Numbered from the stretch's first letter, positions 1-5,693 are shown. The stretch is 5,723 nt of DNA from Cocleimonas sp. (GCA_023146675.1 JAGLBQ010000250.1:1-5723), one strand, 5' to 3'. Notes: generated by a model from the letters alone, not told the origin. A program made the numbers and translations.

Positions 1-494
1 TTTATTTTCCAGTTATTTTGATTGCTTTGATGTTGAATATACTGGGTGACAATCTCAAGCACTTTATCGACTGCTTCAGGGGCATTTTCTAATTGTTTTA
101 AAATAGCCTTCTGCTTTATTGTCTTTTGTGGAGCATCTGGCTTTGTTGATGTGGCTTGTTGTAGCTGTTTTTCAGTCTCGATAACATGCAAAGCACGTAG
201 TGAGGCGGGTAATGGTGTGTTATCTAGCAATACTGGAATGATGGTCTTGCCCAGCGCAATCGCTGTATTCCATTCAAGTGTTACAAAGCTCGAAGCTTGT
301 GCCTCTACCGACCAGAAGAGGATAAAACTATCCTGCTGATCAATCGCCTCACCCAAACGCATTGGCCAGAACTCCCCTGCACGCAAAGCGTTTTTATCTC
401 GCCAGACTTGCAAGCCCGCATTTATTAATGCCTGCTCATAAGGGAGAACCTGTTGCAGGTTTTTACTGGAGTAGCTAAAGAAGCTTGATTGCAT
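1..494 (-). CDS. TIR-domain protein, N-terminal part (runs off left edge)
   Basis: Reading the minus strand from an ATG at 494-492 gives 164 open codons with no stop before the window edge, so the C-terminus is missing. An AGG lies 6 nt upstream of the ATG and supports this start. Residues about 3-105 match a TIR domain: box 1 is FFSYSSKN (5-12), followed by GLQVWRDKNALRAGEFW (27-43), a DSFILFWS strand (55-62), SSFVTLEW (68-75) with Glu74 at the place of the catalytic Glu of NAD-cleaving TIRs, and GKTIIPVLLD (82-91). Residues 106-160 are polar, Gln/Lys-rich and probably helical, likely a linker to an effector, membrane or sensor domain beyond the edge. Family knowledge: bacterial TIRs often cleave NAD+ or make cyclic ADP-ribose signals in antiphage systems, and others are scaffolds. 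The assignment to TIR is confident; a defence role is inference. It is transcribed divergently from the HIT gene. Confidence 0.85.
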   Translation of the reverse strand, partial: MQSSFFSYSSKNLQQVLPYEQALINAGLQVWRDKNALRAGEFWPMRLGEAIDQQDSFILFWSVEAQASSFVTLEWNTAIALGKTIIPVLLDNTPLPASLRALHVIETEKQLQQATSTKPDAPQKTIKQKAILKQLENAPEAVDKVLEIVTQYIQHQSNQNNWKI

Positions 495-622
495 ATTATT
501 CCTATTTTCTAATATTCTGACTTTTTCTACAAAACAAGGTATTCATTTTGCTAGACCTATAATCATACTTCCTAAAAATCAACACGAATTAAAGGGGCTG
601 AGTCAATTGATATTCCATTCAT

Positions 623-665
623 ATGAGGCTGATATTACCCTCTATAATAGAAATATCAGCTTCAT
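623..665. repeat. Long imperfect inverted repeat in divergent intergenic region
   Basis: Arms 623-636 (ATGAGGCTGATATT) and 652-665 (AATATCAGCTTCAT) pair over 14 positions, 13 Watson-Crick and one G-T, around a 15-nt loop. The loop contains TATAAT (643-648). The element ends 2 nt before the -35 box of the predicted HIT promoter and lies about 130 bp upstream of the TIR gene. No run of T follows on either strand, so it does not look like an intrinsic terminator. It may be a regulator-binding site or a small palindromic repeat; the sequence alone does not decide. Confidence 0.6.
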
Positions 666-667
666 GA

Positions 668-696
668 GTGATAACAGACTTTATTAAGAATATAAT
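668..696 (+). promoter_or_regulatory. Predicted sigma-70-type promoter of the HIT gene
   Basis: A perfect -10 hexamer TATAAT (691-696) is preceded by GTGATA (668-673), which matches the -35 consensus at 4 of 6 positions, with a 17-nt spacer. Transcription would begin near 703 and give a leader of about 40 nt before the ATG at 744. A second TATAAT at 643-648, in the loop of the inverted repeat, has only a weak -35 candidate (TTCATA, 618-623) with a long 19-nt spacer and is less likely. Confidence 0.55.
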
Positions 697-743
697 CAGG
701 ATCTTTTTAAATAACTGTACTTTACTATTCAGGAATACAAAAT

Positions 744-1139
744 ATGTCAGAAAACACAGATTGTCCTTTATGCTCGACAAAAGATATGGTTATTGAAAAT
801 GATCAAGGGATAGAAAACGAGCTTGCTTATGCGCTCACTGATACTAATCCCGTTAGCCCTGGTCATTGTCTGATTGTTACGCGTCGGCATGTGGCTGAAT
901 TTTTTGACGCAACTAAGGAAGAAAAATTAGCGATATTTGATTTGATTGATGAAATGAAAGTGATCATCGACAAAAAGCACAATCCAGATGGCTATAATAT
1001 CGGGGTGAATATTGGAAAGGCGGCGGGGCAATCGGTGCCACATATTCATATTCATATGATGCCACGCTATACAGGGGATATTGAAAATCCAAGAGGCGGA
1101 GTACGTGGGGTGATCCCTGCTAAACAGAAGTACGAATAG
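744..1139 (+). CDS. HIT-family nucleotide hydrolase/transferase
   Basis: This 131-residue protein is a histidine-triad enzyme of typical length. The signature HIHIHMM occupies residues 100-106, and His102, the middle His, is the expected nucleophile that forms a nucleotidyl intermediate. SPGHCLIV (38-45) is the usual strand before the catalytic core. Cys7 and Cys10 (CPLC), with His49 and His100, have the arrangement of the structural zinc site found in many bacterial HIT proteins. The C-terminal GGVRGVIP segment (118-125) is also typical. Members hydrolyse nucleoside phosphoramidates, dinucleoside polyphosphates such as Ap4A, or adenylyl-sulfate-type compounds; the exact substrate cannot be read here. 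AGGAA ends 8 nt before the ATG and supports the start. The gene stands alone, divergent from the TIR gene and convergent with the FKBP gene. Proximity to the APS-producing apr operon is suggestive only, because it is on the other strand and not co-transcribed. Confidence 0.93.
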   Translation: MSENTDCPLCSTKDMVIENDQGIENELAYALTDTNPVSPGHCLIVTRRHVAEFFDATKEEKLAIFDLIDEMKVIIDKKHNPDGYNIGVNIGKAAGQSVPHIHIHMMPRYTGDIENPRGGVRGVIPAKQKYE

Positions 1140-1183
1140 GGTAGTCGTAAGGTGGGGATTACTATACCCTTAGTTTACACTTT

Positions 1184-1267
1184 TGTAGCCCGTATGAAGT
1201 TTACGTAATACGGGATAGCGCGTTGCTACGAGCTCCCGTATTCTGCTTAGGCTGCATACGAGCTACA
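1184..1267. repeat. Paired REP-like palindromic element
   Basis: The 84-bp element is framed by TGTAGC (1184-1189) and GCTACA (1262-1267). Each half contains its own hairpin: CCCGTAT (1189-1195) with ATACGGG (1208-1214), perfect over 7 bp, and CCCGTAT (1235-1241) with ATACGAG (1256-1262), one mismatch. The two halves are also imperfect inverted copies of each other around a spacer near 1216-1233. This is the architecture of a REP doublet (REPIN/BIME type). The motif resembles intergenic GTAGCCCG...CGGG repeats I recall from gammaproteobacterial genomes, but I could not check copy number. It lies between the convergent HIT and FKBP genes, where its folded RNA could help end or stabilise both transcripts. 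The rest of the gap shows a weak AGGGTA/TACCCT pairing (1138-1170) and TGTCA-AC-TGACA (1273-1284), neither with a T-tract. Confidence 0.72.
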
Positions 1268-1296
1268 GAAACTGTCAACTGACATATAAAGGATAC

Positions 1297-1800
1297 CTAA
1301 TTATTCATAATCTCATCAAGACTTGGGTCAGCACCTACTTTTCCACCCAATGAAATCTCTTCATCAGATGCGTCTCTAATGCTTAGCACTTCAAGCTTAA
1401 AAACAACTTCTCTCCCACACAGTGGGTTATTGCCATCAACGGTTAGGCTCTTATCGTCAAAGCGTGTAACAATAAAGTTTTTAGGCTCGCCTTTGGAGTT
1501 TTCCATTGTAATAGTCGTACCCACTTTGTGAAATTCTTCGGGCACATTTTCTATTTTATCCGTAAAAACTAAAGATTCATCTCTAGGACCATACAATCTG
1601 TCGCAGTCTATTGGCACTTTAATAATATCGCCGACAAATCTTCCTTCTAGTTGGTTGGTAGCCTCATCTGACAACATGGATTCAGTACCATGAACATAAG
1701 CTACGGGATACTCGATTGAAGTAAAAACATCTTCTGTTTTTTTATCAACCACTTCATATCGAAGCTCTACTAATTTGTTCTTTTCAATAAATTCTTTCAT
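1297..1800 (-). CDS. SlyD-like FKBP-type peptidyl-prolyl isomerase, no His-rich tail
   Basis: The 167-residue protein matches the SlyD-like FKBP layout: an N-terminal half-domain (1-71) with VHGTESM (36-42), LEGRFVGD (51-58) and LYG (69-71); an insert-in-flap chaperone segment (about 73-122); then the returning FKBP strand with DGNNPLCGREVVF (122-134) and LEVLSIRDAS (136-145). Known SlyD proteins isomerise prolyl bonds and chaperone folding or metalloenzyme assembly in the cytoplasm. Differences from the usual family: the NHPLAGK motif reads NNPLCGR, the loop after VHG lacks the usual GLE, and the metal-binding His/Cys-rich tail is replaced by a short acidic end (SLDEIMNN). Nickel delivery is therefore unlikely, and isomerase activity may be weakened or retuned. 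There is no signal peptide. It follows the DUF3887-like gene by 6 nt and lacks a clear Shine-Dalgarno of its own, so it is probably translated by coupling. The stop is TAG. Confidence 0.85.
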   Translation of the reverse strand: MKEFIEKNKLVELRYEVVDKKTEDVFTSIEYPVAYVHGTESMLSDEATNQLEGRFVGDIIKVPIDCDRLYGPRDESLVFTDKIENVPEEFHKVGTTITMENSKGEPKNFIVTRFDDKSLTVDGNNPLCGREVVFKLEVLSIRDASDEEISLGGKVGADPSLDEIMNN

Positions 1801-1806
1801 AATATT

Positions 1807-2157
1807 TTAGAAAAGCGTTGCACCAAAAATTTTAATTTCATCATTTTCATAACCCAAAACCAATCGCCCTAACCATTCGCCAGGCTTTTTCTTATTGGTT
1901 TGCTTATAAATAACCGTCACATGCTCCCCACGACGAATCATCCCAAGGTAATCATATTCTTTAGATAGATTTTTAGTTAGCTCACTTTTAGCAAACTGCT
2001 TACCTATCTCTACTTCATTTGCTGCAAGCTTCATTGCAGAAGAAAAATTACGTGTAAATGCACCGTAGTTTTTATTATTAGAGTATTTTATAAGATCATC
2101 CCAAAAAGGATGTGCTGCCTCTAAAATTTCTTCATCTGTTTTTTCAATAATATTCAT
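1807..2157 (-). CDS. Small DUF3887-like (cystatin/NTF2-like fold) protein, unknown function
   Basis: The 116-residue protein has no signal peptide or membrane segment. It begins with two probable amphipathic helices (8-28 and 31-60) containing NYGAFTRNFSSAM (30-42), followed by alternating strands: YDYLGMIRR (68-76), HVTVIYKQ (79-86), EWLGRLVLGYEN (94-105) and EIKIFGATLF (107-116). Helices followed by a curved sheet, with a closing strand that ends in a hydrophobic tail, recall DUF3887-type cystatin/NTF2-like proteins. This is a match from memory, not a search. No catalytic residues stand out, and such folds often bind ligands or partner proteins. GGAG (2166-2169 on the complementary strand) lies 8 nt before the ATG and fixes the start. 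It is the first gene of a two-gene unit with the FKBP, separated from the apr operon by a terminator. A role in folding or assembly beside the FKBP is inference. Confidence 0.75.
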   Translation of the reverse strand: MNIIEKTDEEILEAAHPFWDDLIKYSNNKNYGAFTRNFSSAMKLAANEVEIGKQFAKSELTKNLSKEYDYLGMIRRGEHVTVIYKQTNKKKPGEWLGRLVLGYENDEIKIFGATLF

Positions 2158-2224
2158 TCAAGATTCTCCATCCTGAATCCGTGCGGCCGATATCCATAAA
2201 AAGTACACGAATTTAGGTTTACAT

Positions 2225-2262
2225 AAAAAAAAAGACCAACAATTAATATGCTGGTCTTTTTT
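2225..2262 (-). terminator. Intrinsic terminator of the aprMBA operon (possibly bidirectional)
   Basis: On the minus strand GACCAGC pairs with GTTGGTC (7 bp, one G-U; genomic 2250-2256 and 2234-2240) around a 9-nt loop. A six-A run precedes the stem and nine T follow it (2233 down to 2225). This is a textbook rho-independent terminator about 27 nt after the aprA stop. The mirrored structure has six T on the plus strand, so it would also work for transcripts from the left. It separates apr from the DUF3887-like/FKBP pair. Confidence 0.9.
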
Positions 2263-2269
2263 CTCAATT

Positions 2270-2295
2270 CAAATAAAAAGTTAACTTTTTATTTG
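2270..2295. repeat. 26-bp perfect palindrome spanning the aprA stop codon
   Basis: CAAATAAAAAGTT (2270-2282) is followed directly by its exact reverse complement AACTTTTTATTTG (2283-2295), centred on a GTTAAC. The aprA TAA stop (2289-2291) lies in one arm. In RNA it could fold as an 11-bp, AU-rich stem with a TTAA loop, just upstream of the main terminator. It might be a second 3'-end structure, an RNA-stability element or a protein-binding site. No function can be assigned from sequence. Confidence 0.7.
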
Positions 2296-4196
2296 CCTTT
2301 TTTACCTTTTGCTTCTTCTTTCTCGTCTTTCTCATCAACTAAATGATAAAGAGGAGCTTTTTGCATCGTGTACGCACCTGTTTCAGGGTCACGATGAGAA
2401 ACGGTTAGTACATGCCAATCTTCATCATCCAAGTTCATCGCATCGCCACGGTAGTAGTAACCAGGCCAACGAGTTTCTTTACGGAATAAAGTATGTTGGA
2501 ATACACTTTCAGAAGTAAGGAAACGATGCTTTAATTCCCATGCGCGTAATAGCTCATGAATATCTTCAGCAGCAATCTTCTCTAGATCTTCTTCGAAAAT
2601 TTTCATTTTCTTAAGACCGATATTAAGAAGCTTTTCGTTGGTCATGTAGTTCACACCAAAACCAGCACAGTACTCATCCATCATCTTCTGTAGACGGTCA
2701 AGCCCTTGTCTTGGGTTGATGTAGTTTGGATTAACTGAACCAGCAACGATGTCATTACGACCCACTGTATACGTATCCAATGGCTTGTAGATTTTTTCTT
2801 TAAATTCTTCAAGCTGCTTATCAGAAACAGTAATGCCTTTTGCTTTACCATCATCAATATACTTACATGCTGCTTTTGCCGCTAAACGTCCTTCAGTGAA
2901 TGAACCAGAAGAGAATGCATGTGGCGTTCCGCCAACAGCATCACCTGCTCCAAACAGACCTTCAACAGTCGTCATACGGTTATAGCCCCAGAAGTACTCA
3001 TCAGGAGATACATCTTCAGGACCTGAACACCATGCGCCACAACCTGTTGCATGTGAACCCATTACGTAAGGCTCAGATGTTGTTAATTCTGGATTCTCGT
3101 GCTTAGGATCAACATCAGTAGCCGCCCAAAGAACTGCTTGACCAACGGTCATTCCTAAGAAGTTGTGCCAGCCAATCTCTTCTAAATGCGGATCTTGGAA
3201 TGCTTCCATTGTTACCATGTGAATCGGACCGCGACCCGCTAACACTTCGTTAATGAAGGCATGGTTACGTAAACACGTTGGAATTGGCTTATGTGAGAAA
3301 TGTTGATTTTCCGTATCAAGATACGCTTTACCAACCATTTTCTCTAATGCTGGGAACCACTTTGACTCATACTCTTCACCATTACAGTTTTGAGTGTATG
3401 TCTTAAGATGCAAGAAGTAAGCGCCAACAGGACCGTAACCGTCTTTAAAACGAGCTAGTACGATACGATTTTCCATCTGCGTCATTTTTGCGCCAGCACC
3501 GATCATAAGACCGTATGCAGAACCCGATGACCAAGGTGCATACCATACACGACCTGCGCCTTCACCCACTGAGCGAGGCTTAAAGATGTTAGAAGCACCA
3601 CCAGCACCAACAATAACTGTCTTTGCTTTGAATACGTGGTAATTACCTGTACGTACATTAAAACCTACAGCGCCAGCAACACGATTTTCTTTAGACTCAT
3701 CCATTAATAGGTGAGTAACACAGATACGGTTGAATACTTTGTCTGCTGATTTCTTTGCAGCTTCTGCAACGATTGGCTTATATGACTCACCATGAATCAT
3801 GATCTGCCAGCGTCCTTCACGCAGGTAAGAACCTTTTTCACAGTTAGGAGTGCGCATAATTGGCAGTCCCCACTCTTCAAATTGGTGAACAGCCGAGTCT
3901 ACGTGACGCGCCATATCAAAGGCTAAATCTTCACGAACCATGCCCATTAAATCCATACGTGCATAACGTACGTGATCTTCTGGGTTGTTCTCACCAAAGC
4001 GAGTACCCATGTAACAGTTGATTGCGTATAGACCCTGAGCTACAGCACCAGAACGGTCGATATTTGCTTTTTCAGCAATAACGATCTTCTTGTCCTGACC
4101 CCAATATCTAGCTTCCCATGCTGCACCAGTACCACCAAGACCTGCACCTGCAACTAAGACGTCAATATCGTCTTCTATGATCGTTTGATAACCCAT
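2289..4196 (-). CDS. aprA: Adenylylsulfate (APS) reductase, alpha subunit
   Basis: This complete 635-residue FAD subunit catalyses sulfite + AMP to APS plus two electrons when working in sulfur oxidation. The Rossmann motif GAGLGG (17-22) and IAEKAN (40-45) bind FAD, and RSGAVAQGL (48-56) follows as in the fumarate reductase/succinate dehydrogenase-like flavoprotein family. AprA-specific blocks include NRIVLARFKDGYGPVG (243-258), LAGRGPIHMVT (319-329), GCGAWCSGPEDVSPDEYFWG (385-404) and GLFGAGDAVGGTPHAFSSGS (413-432). His426 and the arginines in the ARFKDG and AGRGP blocks are the likely substrate-binding residues by motif position; I made no alignment. The C-terminal part (about 450-620) is the helical and capping region. 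The last 15 residues are a charged Lys/Glu tail. The start overlaps the aprB stop as TAATG, and AGGAG lies 10 nt upstream, so aprA is tightly coupled to aprB. It is a cytoplasmic enzyme. There are no frameshifts. Confidence 0.98.
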   Translation of the reverse strand: MGYQTIIEDDIDVLVAGAGLGGTGAAWEARYWGQDKKIVIAEKANIDRSGAVAQGLYAINCYMGTRFGENNPEDHVRYARMDLMGMVREDLAFDMARHVDSAVHQFEEWGLPIMRTPNCEKGSYLREGRWQIMIHGESYKPIVAEAAKKSADKVFNRICVTHLLMDESKENRVAGAVGFNVRTGNYHVFKAKTVIVGAGGASNIFKPRSVGEGAGRVWYAPWSSGSAYGLMIGAGAKMTQMENRIVLARFKDGYGPVGAYFLHLKTYTQNCNGEEYESKWFPALEKMVGKAYLDTENQHFSHKPIPTCLRNHAFINEVLAGRGPIHMVTMEAFQDPHLEEIGWHNFLGMTVGQAVLWAATDVDPKHENPELTTSEPYVMGSHATGCGAWCSGPEDVSPDEYFWGYNRMTTVEGLFGAGDAVGGTPHAFSSGSFTEGRLAAKAACKYIDDGKAKGITVSDKQLEEFKEKIYKPLDTYTVGRNDIVAGSVNPNYINPRQGLDRLQKMMDEYCAGFGVNYMTNEKLLNIGLKKMKIFEEDLEKIAAEDIHELLRAWELKHRFLTSESVFQHTLFRKETRWPGYYYRGDAMNLDDEDWHVLTVSHRDPETGAYTMQKAPLYHLVDEKDEKEEAKGKKGK

Positions 4197-4687
4197 TAGT
4201 AGTACACTCCTGCTTTCAATTTCTGACCATTCGACTCAAGCGTATGTAAGCTATCCTTGCCATCTTTATCAAGACGAATATATTTAGGCTCATTAAATAG
4301 TAACTCACTATCACGCATTTCTTTGCTAGGAGCAGCTTCACTTGCAAGATCTGGGTGATACTTACCCCAGGGCTTCGTAGTGATAGGTGCTAATAGCTCC
4401 ATATCTTTTTTGCCGTTACGGAACTTAATGCGCCAAGCAATGGTTCCCTTCTCTTCATCACGTACTACACGTACACCATGTCCAAGCGGAGCAAAGTCTG
4501 CGTAACCACGTACATCAATAGCGTGATGTGGACATGCTTTTACACAGGAGTAACACTCCCAACACATGTTAGGTTCAATGTTATAAGCACGACGATTTAC
4601 TTTATCAATGTGCATGATGTCAGATGGACAAATATCGACGCAATGTCCACAACCATCACAACGAGTCATATATACAAAAGTAGGCAT
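4196..4687 (-). CDS. aprB: Adenylylsulfate (APS) reductase, beta subunit (iron-sulfur)
   Basis: This 163-residue protein carries the two [4Fe-4S] clusters that move electrons between the AprA flavin and the membrane partner. The ferredoxin-like N-terminus has CDGCGHCVDIC (10-20; Cys10, 13, 16, 20) followed by Pro21, and CWECYSCVKACP (42-53; Cys42, 45, 48, 52). Trp43 lies in the position of the Trp thought to help electron passage between the clusters in characterised AprB. The middle segment (about 58-107) ends in LLAPITTKPWGKYHPDL (98-114), and the tail (115-163) is the extended arm that wraps around AprA in known structures. Length is close to that of characterised AprB. It starts 36 nt after aprM with a purine-rich but weak Shine-Dalgarno (AAGAGAG), and its stop overlaps the aprA start by one base. 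All cluster cysteines are intact. Confidence 0.98.
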   Translation of the reverse strand: MPTFVYMTRCDGCGHCVDICPSDIMHIDKVNRRAYNIEPNMCWECYSCVKACPHHAIDVRGYADFAPLGHGVRVVRDEEKGTIAWRIKFRNGKKDMELLAPITTKPWGKYHPDLASEAAPSKEMRDSELLFNEPKYIRLDKDGKDSLHTLESNGQKLKAGVYY

Positions 4688-4723
4688 ATTATTTCTCTCT
4701 TCTAGTAATTAGTTAATTAAAGG

Positions 4724-5539
4724 TTAGTAATGGCGAGGCGCTTCACGCTTGATGCCAAGTCCCATATTCTCTGGATTCTTACCCATATACTCTGGGATAT
4801 CAGGAAACTTGTCTTGTACTTCAGCACTGGTTAGATCGAAATCAGTCGGTAGACCTTCTCTTGAACCATCAGCCTTAGTAACACGCTTCTGGAAAGCAGC
4901 CGCTGGCTTGAAGAACATATGTGCAAACTTTGACCACAACACACCACCAAATAACACGGTGCTAAATGCAATAAAGATAACAAAAAATAGCGTTGCGCCT
5001 GTAATAGACCACAAAAGTGCAAAAACTGATGTACCAAGAAGAGAAACAATAAATAGATCAGCACGTGCTACTTTATACCAAGGATTACCTTCAGCAGTAA
5101 CATCAGCACGAATACCAAACCAGAACCAAGACCCGCCCGCAGCAAGACTTAGCGCACCTAGATGCCAAAGTAGAGCGATGATGCCCGAATCTGTTTGTGA
5201 GAAAATCATAATTGCAGTGGTAACAACAAAAACAATAAAACCATACATCGTCATCAAGTGAGACATTCTACGTTGTTGGTTAGAGAACTCAGAAGATGTT
5301 AATACTTCATTAGTGACTGTTTTAATAATGAGAGATGTTTTCTCTGCACTAGTAACAGTACGGGTAGCATTTTTCTTAGCTTTTTCTGCATTCTCAAAAA
5401 AGTATTGGGCACTTTTTTTATGAAGCAAGTCTAAAATCGTACCACCGACAACCAAAAGAAACATTAAAATGACATAAAATATCATCATTGTAGGAGTTAT
5501 GGACAAGGACTCTTGGAGTCCAAGAAAGGGATTAGTCAT
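4724..5539 (-). CDS. aprM: APS reductase membrane partner AprM
   Basis: This integral membrane protein lies immediately upstream of aprBA, as in sulfur oxidisers that use AprM instead of Qmo; its expected role is to dock AprBA and pass electrons to the quinone pool. From the ATG at 5539 it has 271 residues and five predicted helices: about 17-37, 98-115, 118-142, 161-180 and 182-203. The loop 39-95 and the tail 204-271 are Lys/Arg-rich, so the positive-inside rule gives N-terminus out and C-terminus in. His94 (RMSHLM), His126 and His207 (WSKFAHMFF) are near or in helices. Start choice: GAGG (5548-5551 on the complementary strand) lies 8 nt before 5539, a strong ribosome site. An in-frame ATG at 5593 would add 18 residues but has no Shine-Dalgarno. 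First gene of the aprMBA operon. Confidence 0.92.
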   Translation of the reverse strand: MTNPFLGLQESLSITPTMMIFYVILMFLLVVGGTILDLLHKKSAQYFFENAEKAKKNATRTVTSAEKTSLIIKTVTNEVLTSSEFSNQQRRMSHLMTMYGFIVFVVTTAIMIFSQTDSGIIALLWHLGALSLAAGGSWFWFGIRADVTAEGNPWYKVARADLFIVSLLGTSVFALLWSITGATLFFVIFIAFSTVLFGGVLWSKFAHMFFKPAAAFQKRVTKADGSREGLPTDFDLTSAEVQDKFPDIPEYMGKNPENMGLGIKREAPRHY

Positions 5540-5613
5540 TAAGTGCACCTCAGCTAGTAATTTATTTAGTAACGGAGGGGGATACTGAATCATTGCTAGT
5601 TGTAATTCAACTC

Positions 5614-5635
5614 AACAAATTGTTTATGCGCATAA
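5614..5635. promoter_or_regulatory. Two adjacent palindromes in the apr operon promoter/leader
   Basis: AACAA-A-TTGTT (5614-5624) and TTATGCGCATAA (5624-5635) are both perfect palindromes and abut, sharing one base. The second touches the predicted -10 region of the apr promoter and the first falls in the early transcribed leader. This placement suits a repressor operator or a dimeric regulator site. No known consensus was recognised. Confidence 0.4.
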
Positions 5636-5662
5636 GTATTATTAATGCGATTAAATTGACAA
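5635..5662 (-). promoter_or_regulatory. Predicted promoter of aprMBA
   Basis: On the minus strand TTGTCA (5662-5657) matches the -35 consensus at 5 of 6 positions, and AATACT (5640-5635) matches -10 at 4 of 6, with a 16-nt spacer. Transcription would begin near 5628, about 90 nt before the chosen aprM start. The same bases read on the plus strand as TTGACA, and TATACT (5666-5671) is a possible -10 for the divergent gene, so promoters for both directions appear to overlap here. Confidence 0.4.
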
Positions 5663-5693
5663 CAATATACTACCTGAACGGGATAGAAGCATT

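Noticed and set aside
46..339. Cys-rich plus-strand open frame
   Set aside because: It lies antisense to the TIR gene, which has clear family motifs and a ribosome site. The plus-strand translation has no recognisable domain.
500..590. Promoter for the TIR gene
   Set aside because: TATGAT (RC of 562-567) could be a -10, but no acceptable -35 lies at the right spacing, so no call is made.
1138..1170. AGGGTA/TACCCT pairing after the HIT gene as a terminator
   Set aside because: The stem is only 6 bp with a 21-nt loop and lacks a proper T-run; the REP-like doublet downstream is a stronger structure.
1273..1284. TGTCA-AC-TGACA palindrome downstream of the FKBP gene
   Set aside because: Arms are only 5 bp, it sits after both genes where no promoter is expected and it has no T-tract, so neither operator nor terminator is supported.
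2309..3106. Short plus-strand frames inside aprA
   Set aside because: They are shadows of the strongly conserved aprA coding sequence and have no motif.
4831..5064. Leu-rich minus-strand frame inside aprM
   Set aside because: It is out of frame with aprM, and its hydrophobicity is a by-product of the membrane-helix codons of the real gene.
4749..5261. 170-codon plus-strand open frame
   Set aside because: It is antisense to aprM, whose minus-strand frame has hydrophobic helices and operon context. The antisense protein shows no family features and no good ribosome site was seen.
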